This document shows positions 43,270-52,746 of a stretch of DNA of 64,000 nucleotides, piece by piece. This stretch comes from QZLE01 sp033852075 (lineage in GTDB: Bacteria > Pseudomonadota > Gammaproteobacteria > QZLD01): the NCBI GenBank assembly GCA_033852075.1, contig JAWSVC010000015.1, positions 124,001-188,000 of the forward strand. The letters are read 5' to 3'. The notes beneath the pieces are model-generated. The model ran no database searches, was not told the DNA's origin, and saw nothing but the letters and a program-made list of their open reading frames with translations. Position numbers and translations under genes: made by a program. Each line of letters begins with the position of its first letter. The stretch's first letter is position 1.

Positions 43270-43674
43270 ATGAAACTTTCTACTAAAGGCGTTTATGGTT
43301 TACGCGCATTAATCAACCTTGCTTCAGCAGAAACCCCTCCTGTATTACTTAAAGATATTGCCAGCGAAGAAAAAATCTCTGAAAAATATCTTGAGGCAAT
43401 TTTTTCATCTCTAAGAAAAAATGACATTATCACTGCAACCAGAGGCAAAAACGGAGGTTATGCTCTAGCCCTACCTGCTGAAAATATCACTCTAAATAAG
43501 ATTATTGATGCTCTAGAGGGAATTAATAGATTTTCTAGGCAAAAAAATATTCCAGAAAATTCCTCTATTCATTCATTAATGCAGCAACTAGATGAAAAAC
43601 TAATTAATCATCTAAGTTCAACAACTTTAGCTGAAATGCTAAAATCGGATAACAGCGTTAATTACTCGATCTAG
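43270..43674 (+). CDS. Rrf2-family regulator, CymR-like
   Basis: 134 residues. The start MKLSTKGVYGLRALINLA and the wing TRGKNGGYALALP are typical of Rrf2. It has no Cys at all, so it cannot bind an Fe-S cluster as IscR does; CymR, the cysteine regulator of Firmicutes, is also cluster-free and acts as a complex with CysK. The cysK gene follows after 9 nt here, which makes a CymR-like role plausible. AGGA lies 6 nt before the start. Confidence 0.88.
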   Translation: MKLSTKGVYGLRALINLASAETPPVLLKDIASEEKISEKYLEAIFSSLRKNDIITATRGKNGGYALALPAENITLNKIIDALEGINRFSRQKNIPENSSIHSLMQQLDEKLINHLSSTTLAEMLKSDNSVNYSI

Positions 43675-43683
43675 GAACTTTCA

Positions 43684-44619
43684 ATGAAAAGGATTGCTGA
43701 AAAACTTACTGACCTCATTGGTAATACCCCTCTTGTTAAACTAAATAAAATTTCTAATAGGATGGGTGTTGAGGTCATTGCTAAACTTGAGCAGTTTAAT
43801 CCCGGGGGCAGCATTAAAGATCGCACTGCTCTTAGTCTGATTGAAAGCGCAGAAGAAAAAGGGTTAATTAACAAAGAAACAACAATAATTGAACCGACTT
43901 CTGGCAATACAGGAATTGGCCTGGCCTGGATAGCGGCAGTTAAAGGGTATAAAGTTATCATAGTTATGCCCGATGCAATTTCTAGTGACAGGAAAAGACT
44001 ATTAGGTGCTTTCGGAGCAAAAGTTGAATTTACCGACGCCACCCTGGGTATGCAAGGAGCCATTGATAAGGCCCACGAAATTGCTAAAAATTTAGATAAT
44101 AGTTTTATCCCTCAGCAATTTGAAAACGCTGCAAATAGCGATATTCATGCAAAAACAACCGCCAAGGAAATTTGGCGTGATACAGCGGGTAAAATTGATA
44201 TGTTTATCGCGGGAATAGGTACCGGTGGCACTATTACCGGTGTTGCAAGAGAACTCAAAAGAATAAATCATACAATCCAGATAGTTGGCGTGGAACCACA
44301 AAACTGCGCAGCAATTTCAGGCGACGGCAAACTAAATCAGCATGTAATTCAGGGAATAGGGGCTGGTTTTATACCTAAAATTCTAGATACAGATTTGATT
44401 GATAATATCATTCCTGTAAGTGATGATGATGCTTTAGAATACACCAGAATGATTTCTAGAGAAGAAGGAATTTTATGTGGAATCTCCTCTGGAGCACTGA
44501 TAAAAGCTGCTGAAGAAATATCCAGAAATCCTGAAAATAAAGGTAAAATGATAGTAGTCATTTTTGCTGATACTGGGGAACGATACGTTAATCTTCCGTA
44601 TTTATTTCAGGAAAAATAG
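43684..44619 (+). CDS. cysK: Cysteine synthase A (O-acetylserine sulfhydrylase)
   Basis: 311 residues, standard length for CysK/CysM. PLP Lys is in KLEQFNPGGSIKDRTA, the substrate loop is TSGNTGIG, and the phosphate-binding loop is GIGTGGTITG. The Ser that holds the PLP nitrogen is in CGISSGA. It makes cysteine from O-acetylserine and sulfide. It is in an operon with a Cys-free Rrf2 regulator 9 nt upstream. Confidence 0.95.
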   Translation: MKRIAEKLTDLIGNTPLVKLNKISNRMGVEVIAKLEQFNPGGSIKDRTALSLIESAEEKGLINKETTIIEPTSGNTGIGLAWIAAVKGYKVIIVMPDAISSDRKRLLGAFGAKVEFTDATLGMQGAIDKAHEIAKNLDNSFIPQQFENAANSDIHAKTTAKEIWRDTAGKIDMFIAGIGTGGTITGVARELKRINHTIQIVGVEPQNCAAISGDGKLNQHVIQGIGAGFIPKILDTDLIDNIIPVSDDDALEYTRMISREEGILCGISSGALIKAAEEISRNPENKGKMIVVIFADTGERYVNLPYLFQEK

Positions 44620-44718
44620 AAAGCACTATAATTTTCACGTTTCACGCTTTTTATAAAAAGCACACCTATATTAAATAGTCTAAGCTTATAAATAGATAAA
44701 ATAATAAAAGCATGGGCT

Positions 44719-45306
44719 ATGGAAATAAAATTTCACAATACTATTGATCTGGAACGTAGTGCGTACCATGAAATACAACGCATTATTTATACAGAACAAT
44801 CAGTTAATCGACTAATTCAATATCTGGTAGTTTTATACTGGTTATCTATTTTCTCTGGCGTTATGTTTTTCACAATTGCCCTACTATCTCCCCAAATAGC
44901 AAATAACGGATTGTACTTAGTCGTATGTATGATGCTGTTTTTAGCGCTGACATCAAATCACTTCTTCCTTAAAATCACTGATTTTGCGCATCAATCAAGC
45001 ACCCAGAAAACCTTTAAGCAGGAAGGTGAAGTTACTATTAAAATCACTCAAGAAGGATTAAGTGAAGTAACCGATAATTACAATATGTTTTTTCACTGGA
45101 AAATCTTAAAGAAACTATATGCCACTAAAACTAATTTTTATATTATGTTTAACGGAATTACATTGTATATCCCTATGAGCGCATTTGATTGCAATGAAAT
45201 TCTTAATAGATTTGCTCTTGAAATGGAAGATCTATCTCAAACTGAGATAATTAAGCTCCATGATGAGGATATAATTGATTTTGAAGACGATCAGGAACAA
45301 AAATAA
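44719..45306 (+). CDS. YcxB-like membrane protein
   Basis: 195 residues with two membrane helices (about 35-58 and 62-83). The following roughly 100-residue domain (VTIKITQEGLSEVTDNYNMFFHWKIL ... FYIMFNGITLYIPMSAFD) is the YcxB-like domain, whose function is unknown. It is followed after 8 nt by an MscS-like channel gene. Confidence 0.8.
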   Translation: MEIKFHNTIDLERSAYHEIQRIIYTEQSVNRLIQYLVVLYWLSIFSGVMFFTIALLSPQIANNGLYLVVCMMLFLALTSNHFFLKITDFAHQSSTQKTFKQEGEVTIKITQEGLSEVTDNYNMFFHWKILKKLYATKTNFYIMFNGITLYIPMSAFDCNEILNRFALEMEDLSQTEIIKLHDEDIIDFEDDQEQK

Positions 45307-45314
45307 GGATTCAA

Positions 45315-46382
45315 ATGGAAAACAGTTCGAATTTACTATCAGCAGTCAGTAGCTTTGAACATTTTGTCTGTGTATTTAATCTACTAATTTTCATATTTTC
45401 TAAAAAAATAACTACGACCTTATCTAAAGGCAAAGATGAAAAAACTTTTCGGAATAAATTATGGTCTCTTAGATTTATAAATTTAGTTCTGCTTATACTC
45501 TATGTAATTTCAGTAATTCTTGGTCATTTTTCCCTAAAAGATGCCAATACAGTACATATTATTCGCAACATCTCTCAAACTGGTTTAGTGCTGTTGATAA
45601 TGCAAATAACATCTCAACTTACCCACTTTTATTGCATTACAAAATATGGGCGCGAAAAAGAAATAGAAGATGAAAAGATTTTAATTCAAACCTACCAATC
45701 TGAAGTATTTGCCTTATTAAGCATGATTATCATACTAATTGCGTCTTTTCTTATAATTATCAACATCTGGGATATGACTGAATTACTTCAAGTTACTAGT
45801 GTAATCGGTGGATTGGCCATCATCGCCTTCTCAACAAAAGAGGTTTGGGCTCCTGATAATATTAATGGATTAATACTTCTTTATAACGGCAATATTGAAT
45901 CAGGCAGCATTGTAAGAGTAGAAGAGCTTGATTTAATGGCAATTGTAATTCGAACTACTCTAACGCAAACTGTTTTTCGTGACCTAGCCCTAAGACACCA
46001 AATCGTTATACCTAATTCCAAATTCCGCAATACCAAGATCGAAATATTAAATAGCAGTATTACCGGAACTATCAGGCAATATATCGATTTTAATATTGGC
46101 TATGGGACTAGCAGCAACGACATAGAAAAACTTTTCGAAACTATATGGAATATCGCAACCACTACAGAAGATTATTACGATATTGATCGGGGATATAACC
46201 TTAAAGTTATCAATACAGGAAATCATGCTGTAACCTGGAGATTTTTTTATACCGTACAAAAAATTTATAAAATGAATGATGCCAAATTTTTACTTAATAG
46301 AGTTGCTCTTGATGAATCAGCCAAAGTTAAAATTGGTCTAGACACACCAATAACTCACTCAGTTAATCTCATAAATAAGTAA
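45315..46382 (+). CDS. MscS-like mechanosensitive channel
   Basis: 355 residues. Four or five membrane helices lie in the first 180 residues. The pore-lining region and beta domain follow (VIGGLAIIAFSTKEVWAPDNINGLILL, then NIESGSIVRVEEL and IVIPNSKFRNT), matching the MscS core. The C-terminal vestibule is present. AAGGA precedes the start. It probably forms one transcript with the YcxB-like gene. Confidence 0.88.
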   Translation: MENSSNLLSAVSSFEHFVCVFNLLIFIFSKKITTTLSKGKDEKTFRNKLWSLRFINLVLLILYVISVILGHFSLKDANTVHIIRNISQTGLVLLIMQITSQLTHFYCITKYGREKEIEDEKILIQTYQSEVFALLSMIIILIASFLIIINIWDMTELLQVTSVIGGLAIIAFSTKEVWAPDNINGLILLYNGNIESGSIVRVEELDLMAIVIRTTLTQTVFRDLALRHQIVIPNSKFRNTKIEILNSSITGTIRQYIDFNIGYGTSSNDIEKLFETIWNIATTTEDYYDIDRGYNLKVINTGNHAVTWRFFYTVQKIYKMNDAKFLLNRVALDESAKVKIGLDTPITHSVNLINK

Positions 46383-46466
46383 CAGTTCAAAAAATCAAAA
46401 AAAACCCCAGTAGATTCTGGAATTAATCGTTATCACGCATAACATTATATAAATAAGCACTTTTCA

Positions 46467-46510
46467 TCCCCGTCTAGTCCCCGTCTAGTCCCCGTCTAGT
46501 CCCCGTCTAG
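46467..46510 (+). repeat. Four perfect 11-bp tandem repeats in a 5' leader
   Basis: TCCCCGTCTAG four times without a mismatch, ending 13 nt before the ATG of the lipoprotein gene and directly abutting its ribosome-binding site CAAAGGAG. The unit length is not a multiple of three and it lies outside the reading frame, so copy number would change leader length, not the protein. Confidence 0.95.
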
Positions 46511-46523
46511 CAAAGGAGTTATC

Positions 46524-46970
46524 ATGTTTAAGCGATCAGCGGCACTATTTCTAATACTTTTTACAGCAATTACCATCCAAGGCTGTATGCTTGCAAATAA
46601 ACCATTTAAGCCAGAAAAATTAGATTCAAATATGGCTTTGATCTATATCTATAGACCTGAAAGTATAATAAGCAGAGGAATTAATTTTTCTGTTACCGTT
46701 AATGGCAAGATTGTTCTTAAACATTTAATCAATCACTCATACGTATATACATACGTTAAGCCAGGAACAGTAAACCTTGTATTAAAAGAGGACAAACTTT
46801 TAGGTGGTAAACTACACGATATTAACTTCAATAACCTTAAAGCTGGCAAGGCATATTATATTAAAGCCGAACCCGCACTCTTCGGAGCGTACGAATTAGA
46901 AATGAAGGATGAAAGTGTCGGCAAAGCCGAGATCAGAAGCGCCAAGTATTTTACTGAAAAGACAAAATAA
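46524..46970 (+). CDS. DUF2846 lipoprotein
   Basis: 148 residues. The lipoprotein signal ends in TIQGC (Cys21). The rest (ALIYIYRPESIISRGINFSVTVNG, YTYVKPGTVNLVL, KAGKAYYIKAEPAL) is the DUF2846 fold, seen in predicted lipoproteins of unknown role. Four tandem repeats sit just upstream of the ribosome-binding site, and a strong terminator follows. Confidence 0.9.
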   Translation: MFKRSAALFLILFTAITIQGCMLANKPFKPEKLDSNMALIYIYRPESIISRGINFSVTVNGKIVLKHLINHSYVYTYVKPGTVNLVLKEDKLLGGKLHDINFNNLKAGKAYYIKAEPALFGAYELEMKDESVGKAEIRSAKYFTEKTK

Positions 46971-46981
46971 CCTTATACAAT

Positions 46982-47007
46982 CCATGAGCGATTTTAATCG
47001 CTCATGG
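46982..47007. terminator. Terminator between convergent genes
   Basis: Perfect 11-bp stem CCATGAGCGAT/ATCGCTCATGG with a 4-nt loop, then GTTTCTATATTTTC on the + strand. It separates the lipoprotein gene (+) from sbcB (-). Confidence 0.8.
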
Positions 47008-47020
47008 GTTTCTATATTTT

Positions 47021-48466
47021 CTACACAGCTAAAATCTGATCTCCATACTCTTGCAGCTGTCGTAATATCAAAACCTTATCCTGATTTGATTCATCAATTA
47101 ACAATTCGGCAATCCGTTTATTATATTCATCGTATACAATAGATCCCCCAAAAGATGAATCGGTTAAACGCGAATACCTAAAGCTCTTCCACCTTTCTTT
47201 TTCATCCACAGTTAGTGACTCTGGAAAATTTCTGGCTCTATACCTAAACAACATCTCGGGAATTCGTTTGTCATCAAAAATGGTATCAAATCCTTGTAAC
47301 TGCTCTTTGGTCATTTCACGAATCAAATCCATTTTTCGCCTATCATCTGAAGAGAAAAATCCGCTATACAACTGCTGATCAACATCTGATGTCTCTGTAA
47401 ATTCAGACATTGCAAAAACCTGCTGAAGTTTTGATTCAATTCCATTTGCACTGCGAATCATTTCCAAATATGAATACGCCTTCAATTTATCTATACCATA
47501 TTGCTCTGCCTGTTGTTCAGACATTACATTTTCAGGAACTATTATTGGACATTTATTAATATGCACTTGTTTAAGCGGAATACGTTTTTCCCCTCTCGCT
47601 TCCAACTCCTCTGTACTAACAAAAATCCGGGCATGAATTTCTTCAGCGTTCATTTTAAGCATTTCGGTTGGATCTTCACGTAGATCATAAACAATCACAC
47701 CATTCTTATTGGTTTGATGCATAGCTACAGGAGCGATAAGAGCCAGACAACCAAGCGAAGATGGATACTTGGATGAAACATGAACTACCGGGGTTTTAAG
47801 CCTGGTATCAAGAAGCGACATAACTTTGCGTTTATCACGCATCGAATAGATATAGTTATAAAGCTTAGGCTGAGCATTCTTTATAAGTTTGGCAACTTCA
47901 ATAGTAGCTATCACATCAGATAAGGCATCATGAGCTGACTCATGCAAAACGCCGTTAGCCTTACTGATTTCTTCCAATTTAAAACAAGGCGTTCCATCTT
48001 CATAATCAGGCCATTTGATCCCTTCAGGACGCAAAGCTCGTGTAAGACGAACCATATCGATAATATCCCAACGAGAATTACCATTTTGCCATTCGCGCGC
48101 ATACGGATCGTAAAAATTACGATATAACGTATATCTGGTAACCTCATCATCAAAACGAATATTGTTATAGCCAACAACACACGTATTTGGACGAGAGAAC
48201 TCCCTATGGATTTGCTTGATAAATTCAGCTTCGCAAACACCTTTTTCTGCTGCTTCCCCTGGCGTAATACCAGTTATTAGGCAAGCCTCAGGCACAGGCA
48301 ACATATCATCGGCAGGCTTACAATAAATCATCAATGGATCACTGATAATATTCAGATTTTCGTCAGTACGTATACCAGCAAATTGCGCCGGTCTATCCTG
48401 TGATGGAGTAGCACCAAATGTTTCGTAGTCATGCCAATACATTGATGGCGTATTATTTTTTGTCAT
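47021..48466 (-). CDS. sbcB: Exodeoxyribonuclease I
   Basis: 481 residues, the normal length. The N-terminal DEDDh exonuclease opens with WHDYETFGATPSQDRPAQFA and continues with GYNNIRFDDEVTRY and HDALSDVIAT (the later His and Asp). The SH3-like and C-terminal helical domains follow. It degrades single-stranded DNA 3' to 5' in recombination and mismatch repair. It starts 3 nt after the stop of a histidine kinase gene. Confidence 0.96.
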   Translation of the reverse strand: MTKNNTPSMYWHDYETFGATPSQDRPAQFAGIRTDENLNIISDPLMIYCKPADDMLPVPEACLITGITPGEAAEKGVCEAEFIKQIHREFSRPNTCVVGYNNIRFDDEVTRYTLYRNFYDPYAREWQNGNSRWDIIDMVRLTRALRPEGIKWPDYEDGTPCFKLEEISKANGVLHESAHDALSDVIATIEVAKLIKNAQPKLYNYIYSMRDKRKVMSLLDTRLKTPVVHVSSKYPSSLGCLALIAPVAMHQTNKNGVIVYDLREDPTEMLKMNAEEIHARIFVSTEELEARGEKRIPLKQVHINKCPIIVPENVMSEQQAEQYGIDKLKAYSYLEMIRSANGIESKLQQVFAMSEFTETSDVDQQLYSGFFSSDDRRKMDLIREMTKEQLQGFDTIFDDKRIPEMLFRYRARNFPESLTVDEKERWKSFRYSRLTDSSFGGSIVYDEYNKRIAELLIDESNQDKVLILRQLQEYGDQILAV

Positions 48467-48469
48467 AAG

Positions 48470-50152
48470 TTACTCTGGCAGCTTCATTTCCAACCGAACT
48501 TTACCCTGCTCATTCTTTGCAATATATAATTTATAACCATACTTCTCAGCCTGTTTTCCTGACTGATAAAGCCCGATTCCCAAACCATGTTCAGAATCCA
48601 CCGTCTCTTTAAACAAATGCTCTGCAATTTTTTCAGGGATAGACCAACCTGTATCCTCAACTACAAACTTAAAACCACTACCTTCATGCATTAATATAAC
48701 CCTTATATCAATATCATGCTCTTGTATGCGTTTTATTCGAGCATTATCCAAAAGATTATCTGCTACGGTATCCATAACCTCCAAAACAACTTCAACATTA
48801 CAGGATACCTCATTAATAAATTCTATCTTTCTACCAGAGTTTCTATCCAGCAATCTATTCCACCAATCATTAATATCTATCATAGTTATGGATTCATCCT
48901 GAGGAGATGCCAACTTATCAAGAGTTAATGACAAACGTTCGCTAAGGGCCGGTAATTGCCTTTTCACTAAATCCAGCACCTGTTGTGCCTGATTCTGATC
49001 GCTCGCATTAATTATGCCGATTAAAGAACTCAACGATTGCAATACGTTCTTCATGTCATGAGTAAGACGAGATCCTGTTTCATAAATTGCCTCTAATTGA
49101 GCTCGCTGAGACAATTTACGTTCACGCAACTTACTTATATAAAAGAATGCCAGAATATGAACTAATAATTTTGTATGGATAATCATAGCTGGATTCATAG
49201 ACTTCTCTGTATACACTGACAATCGTAAATCACCAAATGATATTGGCAGAGGAATCTCCACCCGCTGTCCTAACTCACCATTTCCTGACGCAGAGCTCCA
49301 CTTCAAACCATAAATCCAATTAAGACTGAACAGATTTTCCATTGAACCTTGCAAAAACAATTCAGGATCATTGTGATCACGAGCAAGATTGGTTAGTTGA
49401 ATTAAATAGTTTTCAAGAGGTGTGCCAATATTTAAAAGATATCTATTCCAGATTACAAAAAGCCCTTTATATCCAGACCCTGGATTCCATATCCAGGAGA
49501 TAAAGATTATGGTTATTCCTGAAACAATAAACACCTGTATCAATGCGTATATATAATCAATATTCGACTGATGCATCTTAAGAACGCTAGCAATTGCAAT
49601 CACAATCGATATCAGGGCAATTATTATCCCGCGCAAATAATCTAGATTTTGTTTCTTTACCTGATTTTGTACAGAAGAAAACATCAATAAAGGTAATGGC
49701 AGTAAAAAACCAAGCTCATTTATACAGTATTGAACAACCGTATTTTCTGTTATTAATATTGAAAATATCTTAGGAACAATTATCAAGTTAATGGATAAAA
49801 TCAAATATGCAGTTGAAAAAATTTCTATATATCTATCTTTTTTACTGAAAAAAGGGGTACTTTCAATCAATGCCAAAAGTACACCTGCCCATAAAATTAA
49901 AAACCAGAGTGGAGATACCCATAGAAACGCGCCAATAAAAGTTGAAAATATTAAAAAAGGGATAATATCAATGCGCTGTTTTCTGCTCCAGATTGGCTGC
50001 CAAAATAAAAAAAGACCAAAATGAATAATCATTAATGTAATTGAAATCTTTTGATTTTCTGAATAACTAACGGCTAATTGAAAAAAACACAGTAGTAATG
50101 CCAGCAATCTGTATCTATGCTTATCCTGTAAGCTATTTAAAGGGAGATCCAT
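48470..50152 (-). CDS. Membrane sensor histidine kinase
   Basis: 560 residues. Eight or so membrane helices fill the first 240 residues. A GAF-like linker follows, then SRLTHDMKNVLQSLSSLIG, with the probable phospho-His in HDMKN, the N box DNLLDNARI and the G box GLGIGLYQSGK. This H-box type (HDxKN) is like that of PrsK-type kinases in PEP-CTERM/EPS systems, which have a similar membrane and GAF layout, but the match is not certain. It precedes sbcB by 3 nt. Confidence 0.85.
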   Translation of the reverse strand: MDLPLNSLQDKHRYRLLALLLCFFQLAVSYSENQKISITLMIIHFGLFLFWQPIWSRKQRIDIIPFLIFSTFIGAFLWVSPLWFLILWAGVLLALIESTPFFSKKDRYIEIFSTAYLILSINLIIVPKIFSILITENTVVQYCINELGFLLPLPLLMFSSVQNQVKKQNLDYLRGIIIALISIVIAIASVLKMHQSNIDYIYALIQVFIVSGITIIFISWIWNPGSGYKGLFVIWNRYLLNIGTPLENYLIQLTNLARDHNDPELFLQGSMENLFSLNWIYGLKWSSASGNGELGQRVEIPLPISFGDLRLSVYTEKSMNPAMIIHTKLLVHILAFFYISKLRERKLSQRAQLEAIYETGSRLTHDMKNVLQSLSSLIGIINASDQNQAQQVLDLVKRQLPALSERLSLTLDKLASPQDESITMIDINDWWNRLLDRNSGRKIEFINEVSCNVEVVLEVMDTVADNLLDNARIKRIQEHDIDIRVILMHEGSGFKFVVEDTGWSIPEKIAEHLFKETVDSEHGLGIGLYQSGKQAEKYGYKLYIAKNEQGKVRLEMKLPE

Positions 50153-50203
50153 CTCTTTTATTAACCTGCTACTGATTTTATAGAATCTGTTATTGAAAAT
50201 AAT

Positions 50204-50968
50204 ATGAAAAATAAACTACAAGTTATTGCATCGTATACTTTATTAGAGGCCTTCCGCAACCGCCTTTTGTATATAATTATAATATTTATTGCACTAACAA
50301 TTGGCCTTGCGATCTTTGGGGGCAGTCTTTCAATAATTGAAGCCCAACAAACTCAAACACAAATACTGGGGTTAATATACCGATTTGGAGCAATTATTAT
50401 TTGTTCATTAATGGTTATTTCAGGAGCTAATAGAGAATTTAACGACAAAAATCATGAACTAATCTTATCTACATCTGTAACACGCACCCAATATTTTATT
50501 GGTAAATTAATTGGATATTATTTAATAGGGATTCTGATCTGCACCGCAATAGGAATTACACTACTATTATTCACATCCCCTATAGCAGCATTAGCATGGT
50601 CCTTATCCGTATTTTGTGAAACATTAATAATGATAACGTCTGCGCTTATGTTAGCAACTATCATCAATAACCTAACCATTTCACTTATTCTTCAGCTTGG
50701 TTTCTATTTGCTCTCCAGAACTATGGGAGCCATTACTATGATGGTTGCAAGTGGATCAGAAGACTCAGTTGCCAGCGGAGTTATTGGAAAGATACTAATC
50801 ACAATTGGTTATATTATCCCGCAACTACATAGATTTTCTAACAGTGACTGGTTATCAGGAACAATCACTGAATATAATCAACTTGGATTTATTCTGATCC
50901 AAACTCTGATTTTCTGCTGTTTCCTTACAGCGGTGTCAATTTTCGACTTTAGCCGGAAAAATATATGA
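50204..50968 (+). CDS. ABC-2 type transporter permease
   Basis: 254 residues with six predicted membrane helices. The start (VIASYTLLEAFRNRLLYIII) and the stretch ANREFNDKNHELILSTSVTRTQYFIGKLIGYY are typical of ABC-2/NosY-type permeases. No ATP-binding subunit is in the window; one must be outside or the gene is an orphan. It overlaps the next gene by an ATGA (50965-50968). Confidence 0.8.
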   Translation: MKNKLQVIASYTLLEAFRNRLLYIIIIFIALTIGLAIFGGSLSIIEAQQTQTQILGLIYRFGAIIICSLMVISGANREFNDKNHELILSTSVTRTQYFIGKLIGYYLIGILICTAIGITLLLFTSPIAALAWSLSVFCETLIMITSALMLATIINNLTISLILQLGFYLLSRTMGAITMMVASGSEDSVASGVIGKILITIGYIIPQLHRFSNSDWLSGTITEYNQLGFILIQTLIFCCFLTAVSIFDFSRKNI

Positions 50969-51675
50969 AGATAAAAACCAGGCCTATCAAAAGTATAAAT
51001 CCGCTGGTAACCATTCTTCTTGCTATAGCATTTATAACTCAAATAGCATTTCATCACATCAGCTATAAAAATGATGATACAAGATCAAATCTCAATTCAG
51101 CCCCAAATCCCAATTATTTTAAGATAATAAGTATGGGGGAATCTTCTGCATTGGCCAAATTAACATTATTATGGATACAGGCTTTCGATAGCCAAAGCGG
51201 TGTAAAGTTAAGATATAGCGATCTGGACTATGAAAAACTTAGCCAATGGTTAGACGTTATTATTGAGTTAAACCCAAATAGCGACTATCCAATGTTATTA
51301 GCATCTCAAATATACACAATGGTACCCGATAAAAATAAAAAAAGAGCTGCTCTTGAATATGTATATAAAAAATTTCAGGAAAAACCAAATCAGAACTGGC
51401 GCTGGCTATCCCAATGCTCAGTTATAGCCAAACATCAACTGAACGACTTTGAACTAGCATTAAAATATGCAAGAGCAATCAGACAACATGCTTCAAATGC
51501 CCCTACATGGGCAAAACAGATGGAGGCTTTGCTACTAGATGATATAGGAGAATATCAAACTGCAGAGATCATCCTTGGTGGGTTAATATCATCACAACAA
51601 TACAAAGATGAAAAAGAATTATTATTTTTACAAGACAAACTGACTGAAATCAAACAAAGAACTGTCGAAAATTAG
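50965..51675 (+). CDS. Membrane-anchored TPR-like protein
   Basis: 236 residues with one N-terminal membrane helix (about 11-29) and a helical repeat region (NSDYPMLLASQIYTM, ELALKYARAIRQH, and the final third) that looks like degenerate TPRs. Coupled to the permease gene by a 4-nt overlap. I do not recognise the exact family; it probably acts with the permease. Confidence 0.7.
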   Translation: MKIKTRPIKSINPLVTILLAIAFITQIAFHHISYKNDDTRSNLNSAPNPNYFKIISMGESSALAKLTLLWIQAFDSQSGVKLRYSDLDYEKLSQWLDVIIELNPNSDYPMLLASQIYTMVPDKNKKRAALEYVYKKFQEKPNQNWRWLSQCSVIAKHQLNDFELALKYARAIRQHASNAPTWAKQMEALLLDDIGEYQTAEIILGGLISSQQYKDEKELLFLQDKLTEIKQRTVEN

Positions 51676-51845
51676 ACAGGTGTTTTTCTACCAACACTAA
51701 AAAAACCGCCCTATATTAGCTTCTTATTATATTACAAAATAAATAACCGATAACCAGTCCACAGTTTGGGTAATCCATAAGTGAAAAACACATGTATTAC
51801 CCTATATTTCTAGATATAACCCAAGGGAACAGTGCTTTTAAAAGC

Positions 51846-51861
51846 TGGCACGCAAAATGCA
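51846..51861 (+). promoter_or_regulatory. Sigma-54 (-24/-12) promoter of a pilin gene
   Basis: TGGCAC, 5 nt, ATGCA: only one mismatch from the RpoN consensus TGGCAC-N5-TTGCA, with GG at -24 and GC at -12 kept. The predicted start is about 45 nt before the pilin ATG. PilR-type activators and RpoN control many pilA genes. Confidence 0.82.
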
Positions 51862-51917
51862 AAACATTTATTAAAGATTAATTTTTAAATGGTTAACGGA
51901 TTTACGGAGAGACTATC

Positions 51918-52553
51918 ATGAAAACAAGCATGAAAAAGAGACAATCAGGATTTACACTAGTAGAGATCGCTATCGTACTAGTAATCATAGGACTACTACT
52001 TGGTGGCGTACTTAAAGGTCAAGAGATGATCACCAACGCGAAGATCAAAAAACTGGAAAGTGACTTCCGTGGTATCTCTGCTGCCTTTTATACTTATCAA
52101 GATAGATTCAACCGCATTCCTGGTGATGATGCAAATGCCAGAGACAGATTCACAGGTACATGGGCAGATGCGGATAACGGTAATGGTAACGGGCTTGTAA
52201 CTGGCGCATGGAACTCAACAACCAATACCAATGAAACCAGGCTGGTATGGAAACACCTAAGAGGTGCCGGACTTATCTCTGGCCCTGTTACCAGTGATGC
52301 AGAAAGCTATGCTCAGCCTAACCATGCTTATGGCGGTATTATCGGACTAGTTGGATACAATACTCCTTATGCAGCAACAATGGGTCGTAACCGTGTATGG
52401 GTTTGCTTTGGAAACATTAACGGTGAAGTTGCTCGGGTTCTTGAAGCAAGGGGAGACGATAGTGATGCAGGAACCGGATCTATTATCTCTAGAAACGCAT
52501 CAGCAGAATATGCAGTTGCCACCAACTACAACCCAATGTGCATGAGAATGTAA
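51918..52553 (+). CDS. Prepilin, probable major pilin with its own sigma-54 promoter
   Basis: 211 residues. A 12-residue leader (MKTSMKKRQSG) ends before FTLVEIAIVLVIIGLLLGGVLKGQ, a canonical prepilin segment with Glu-5. The globular part (DFRGISAAFYTYQDRFNRIPGDD, GIIGLVGYNT) looks like a GspG/MSHA-type pilin, with Cys in VWVCFGN and NPMCMRM (positions near 168 and 208) that may form the C-terminal disulfide. GGAGAG precedes the ATG. The gene stands alone between a sigma-54 promoter and a strong terminator, which fits an abundant major subunit. Confidence 0.88.
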   Translation: MKTSMKKRQSGFTLVEIAIVLVIIGLLLGGVLKGQEMITNAKIKKLESDFRGISAAFYTYQDRFNRIPGDDANARDRFTGTWADADNGNGNGLVTGAWNSTTNTNETRLVWKHLRGAGLISGPVTSDAESYAQPNHAYGGIIGLVGYNTPYAATMGRNRVWVCFGNINGEVARVLEARGDDSDAGTGSIISRNASAEYAVATNYNPMCMRM

Positions 52554-52588
52554 TTAAATGGAAGTCCTAACAATGGATGTTAGATATA

Positions 52589-52613
52589 AGGGCGCTATCA
52601 TGCGCCCTTTTTT
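52589..52613 (+). terminator. Terminator after the pilin gene
   Basis: GGGCGC/GCGCCC stem (52590-52595 and 52602-52607) with a 6-nt loop, followed by TTTTTT. Confidence 0.9.
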
Positions 52614-52746
52614 ATATCCAGGTCTATTTCACCAATATCTTTATTACATCAACTTATTTTTGTCGTCATTTACTTTTTTGTAAACTTCCTCAAAAAATAA
52701 ATTATTGCGCCTCGATCTTAGCAAAATACTCTACAAATACCTGCAA

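Noticed and set aside
46467..46510. CRISPR array
   Set aside because: Tandem units of 11 bp with no spacers and no cas genes.
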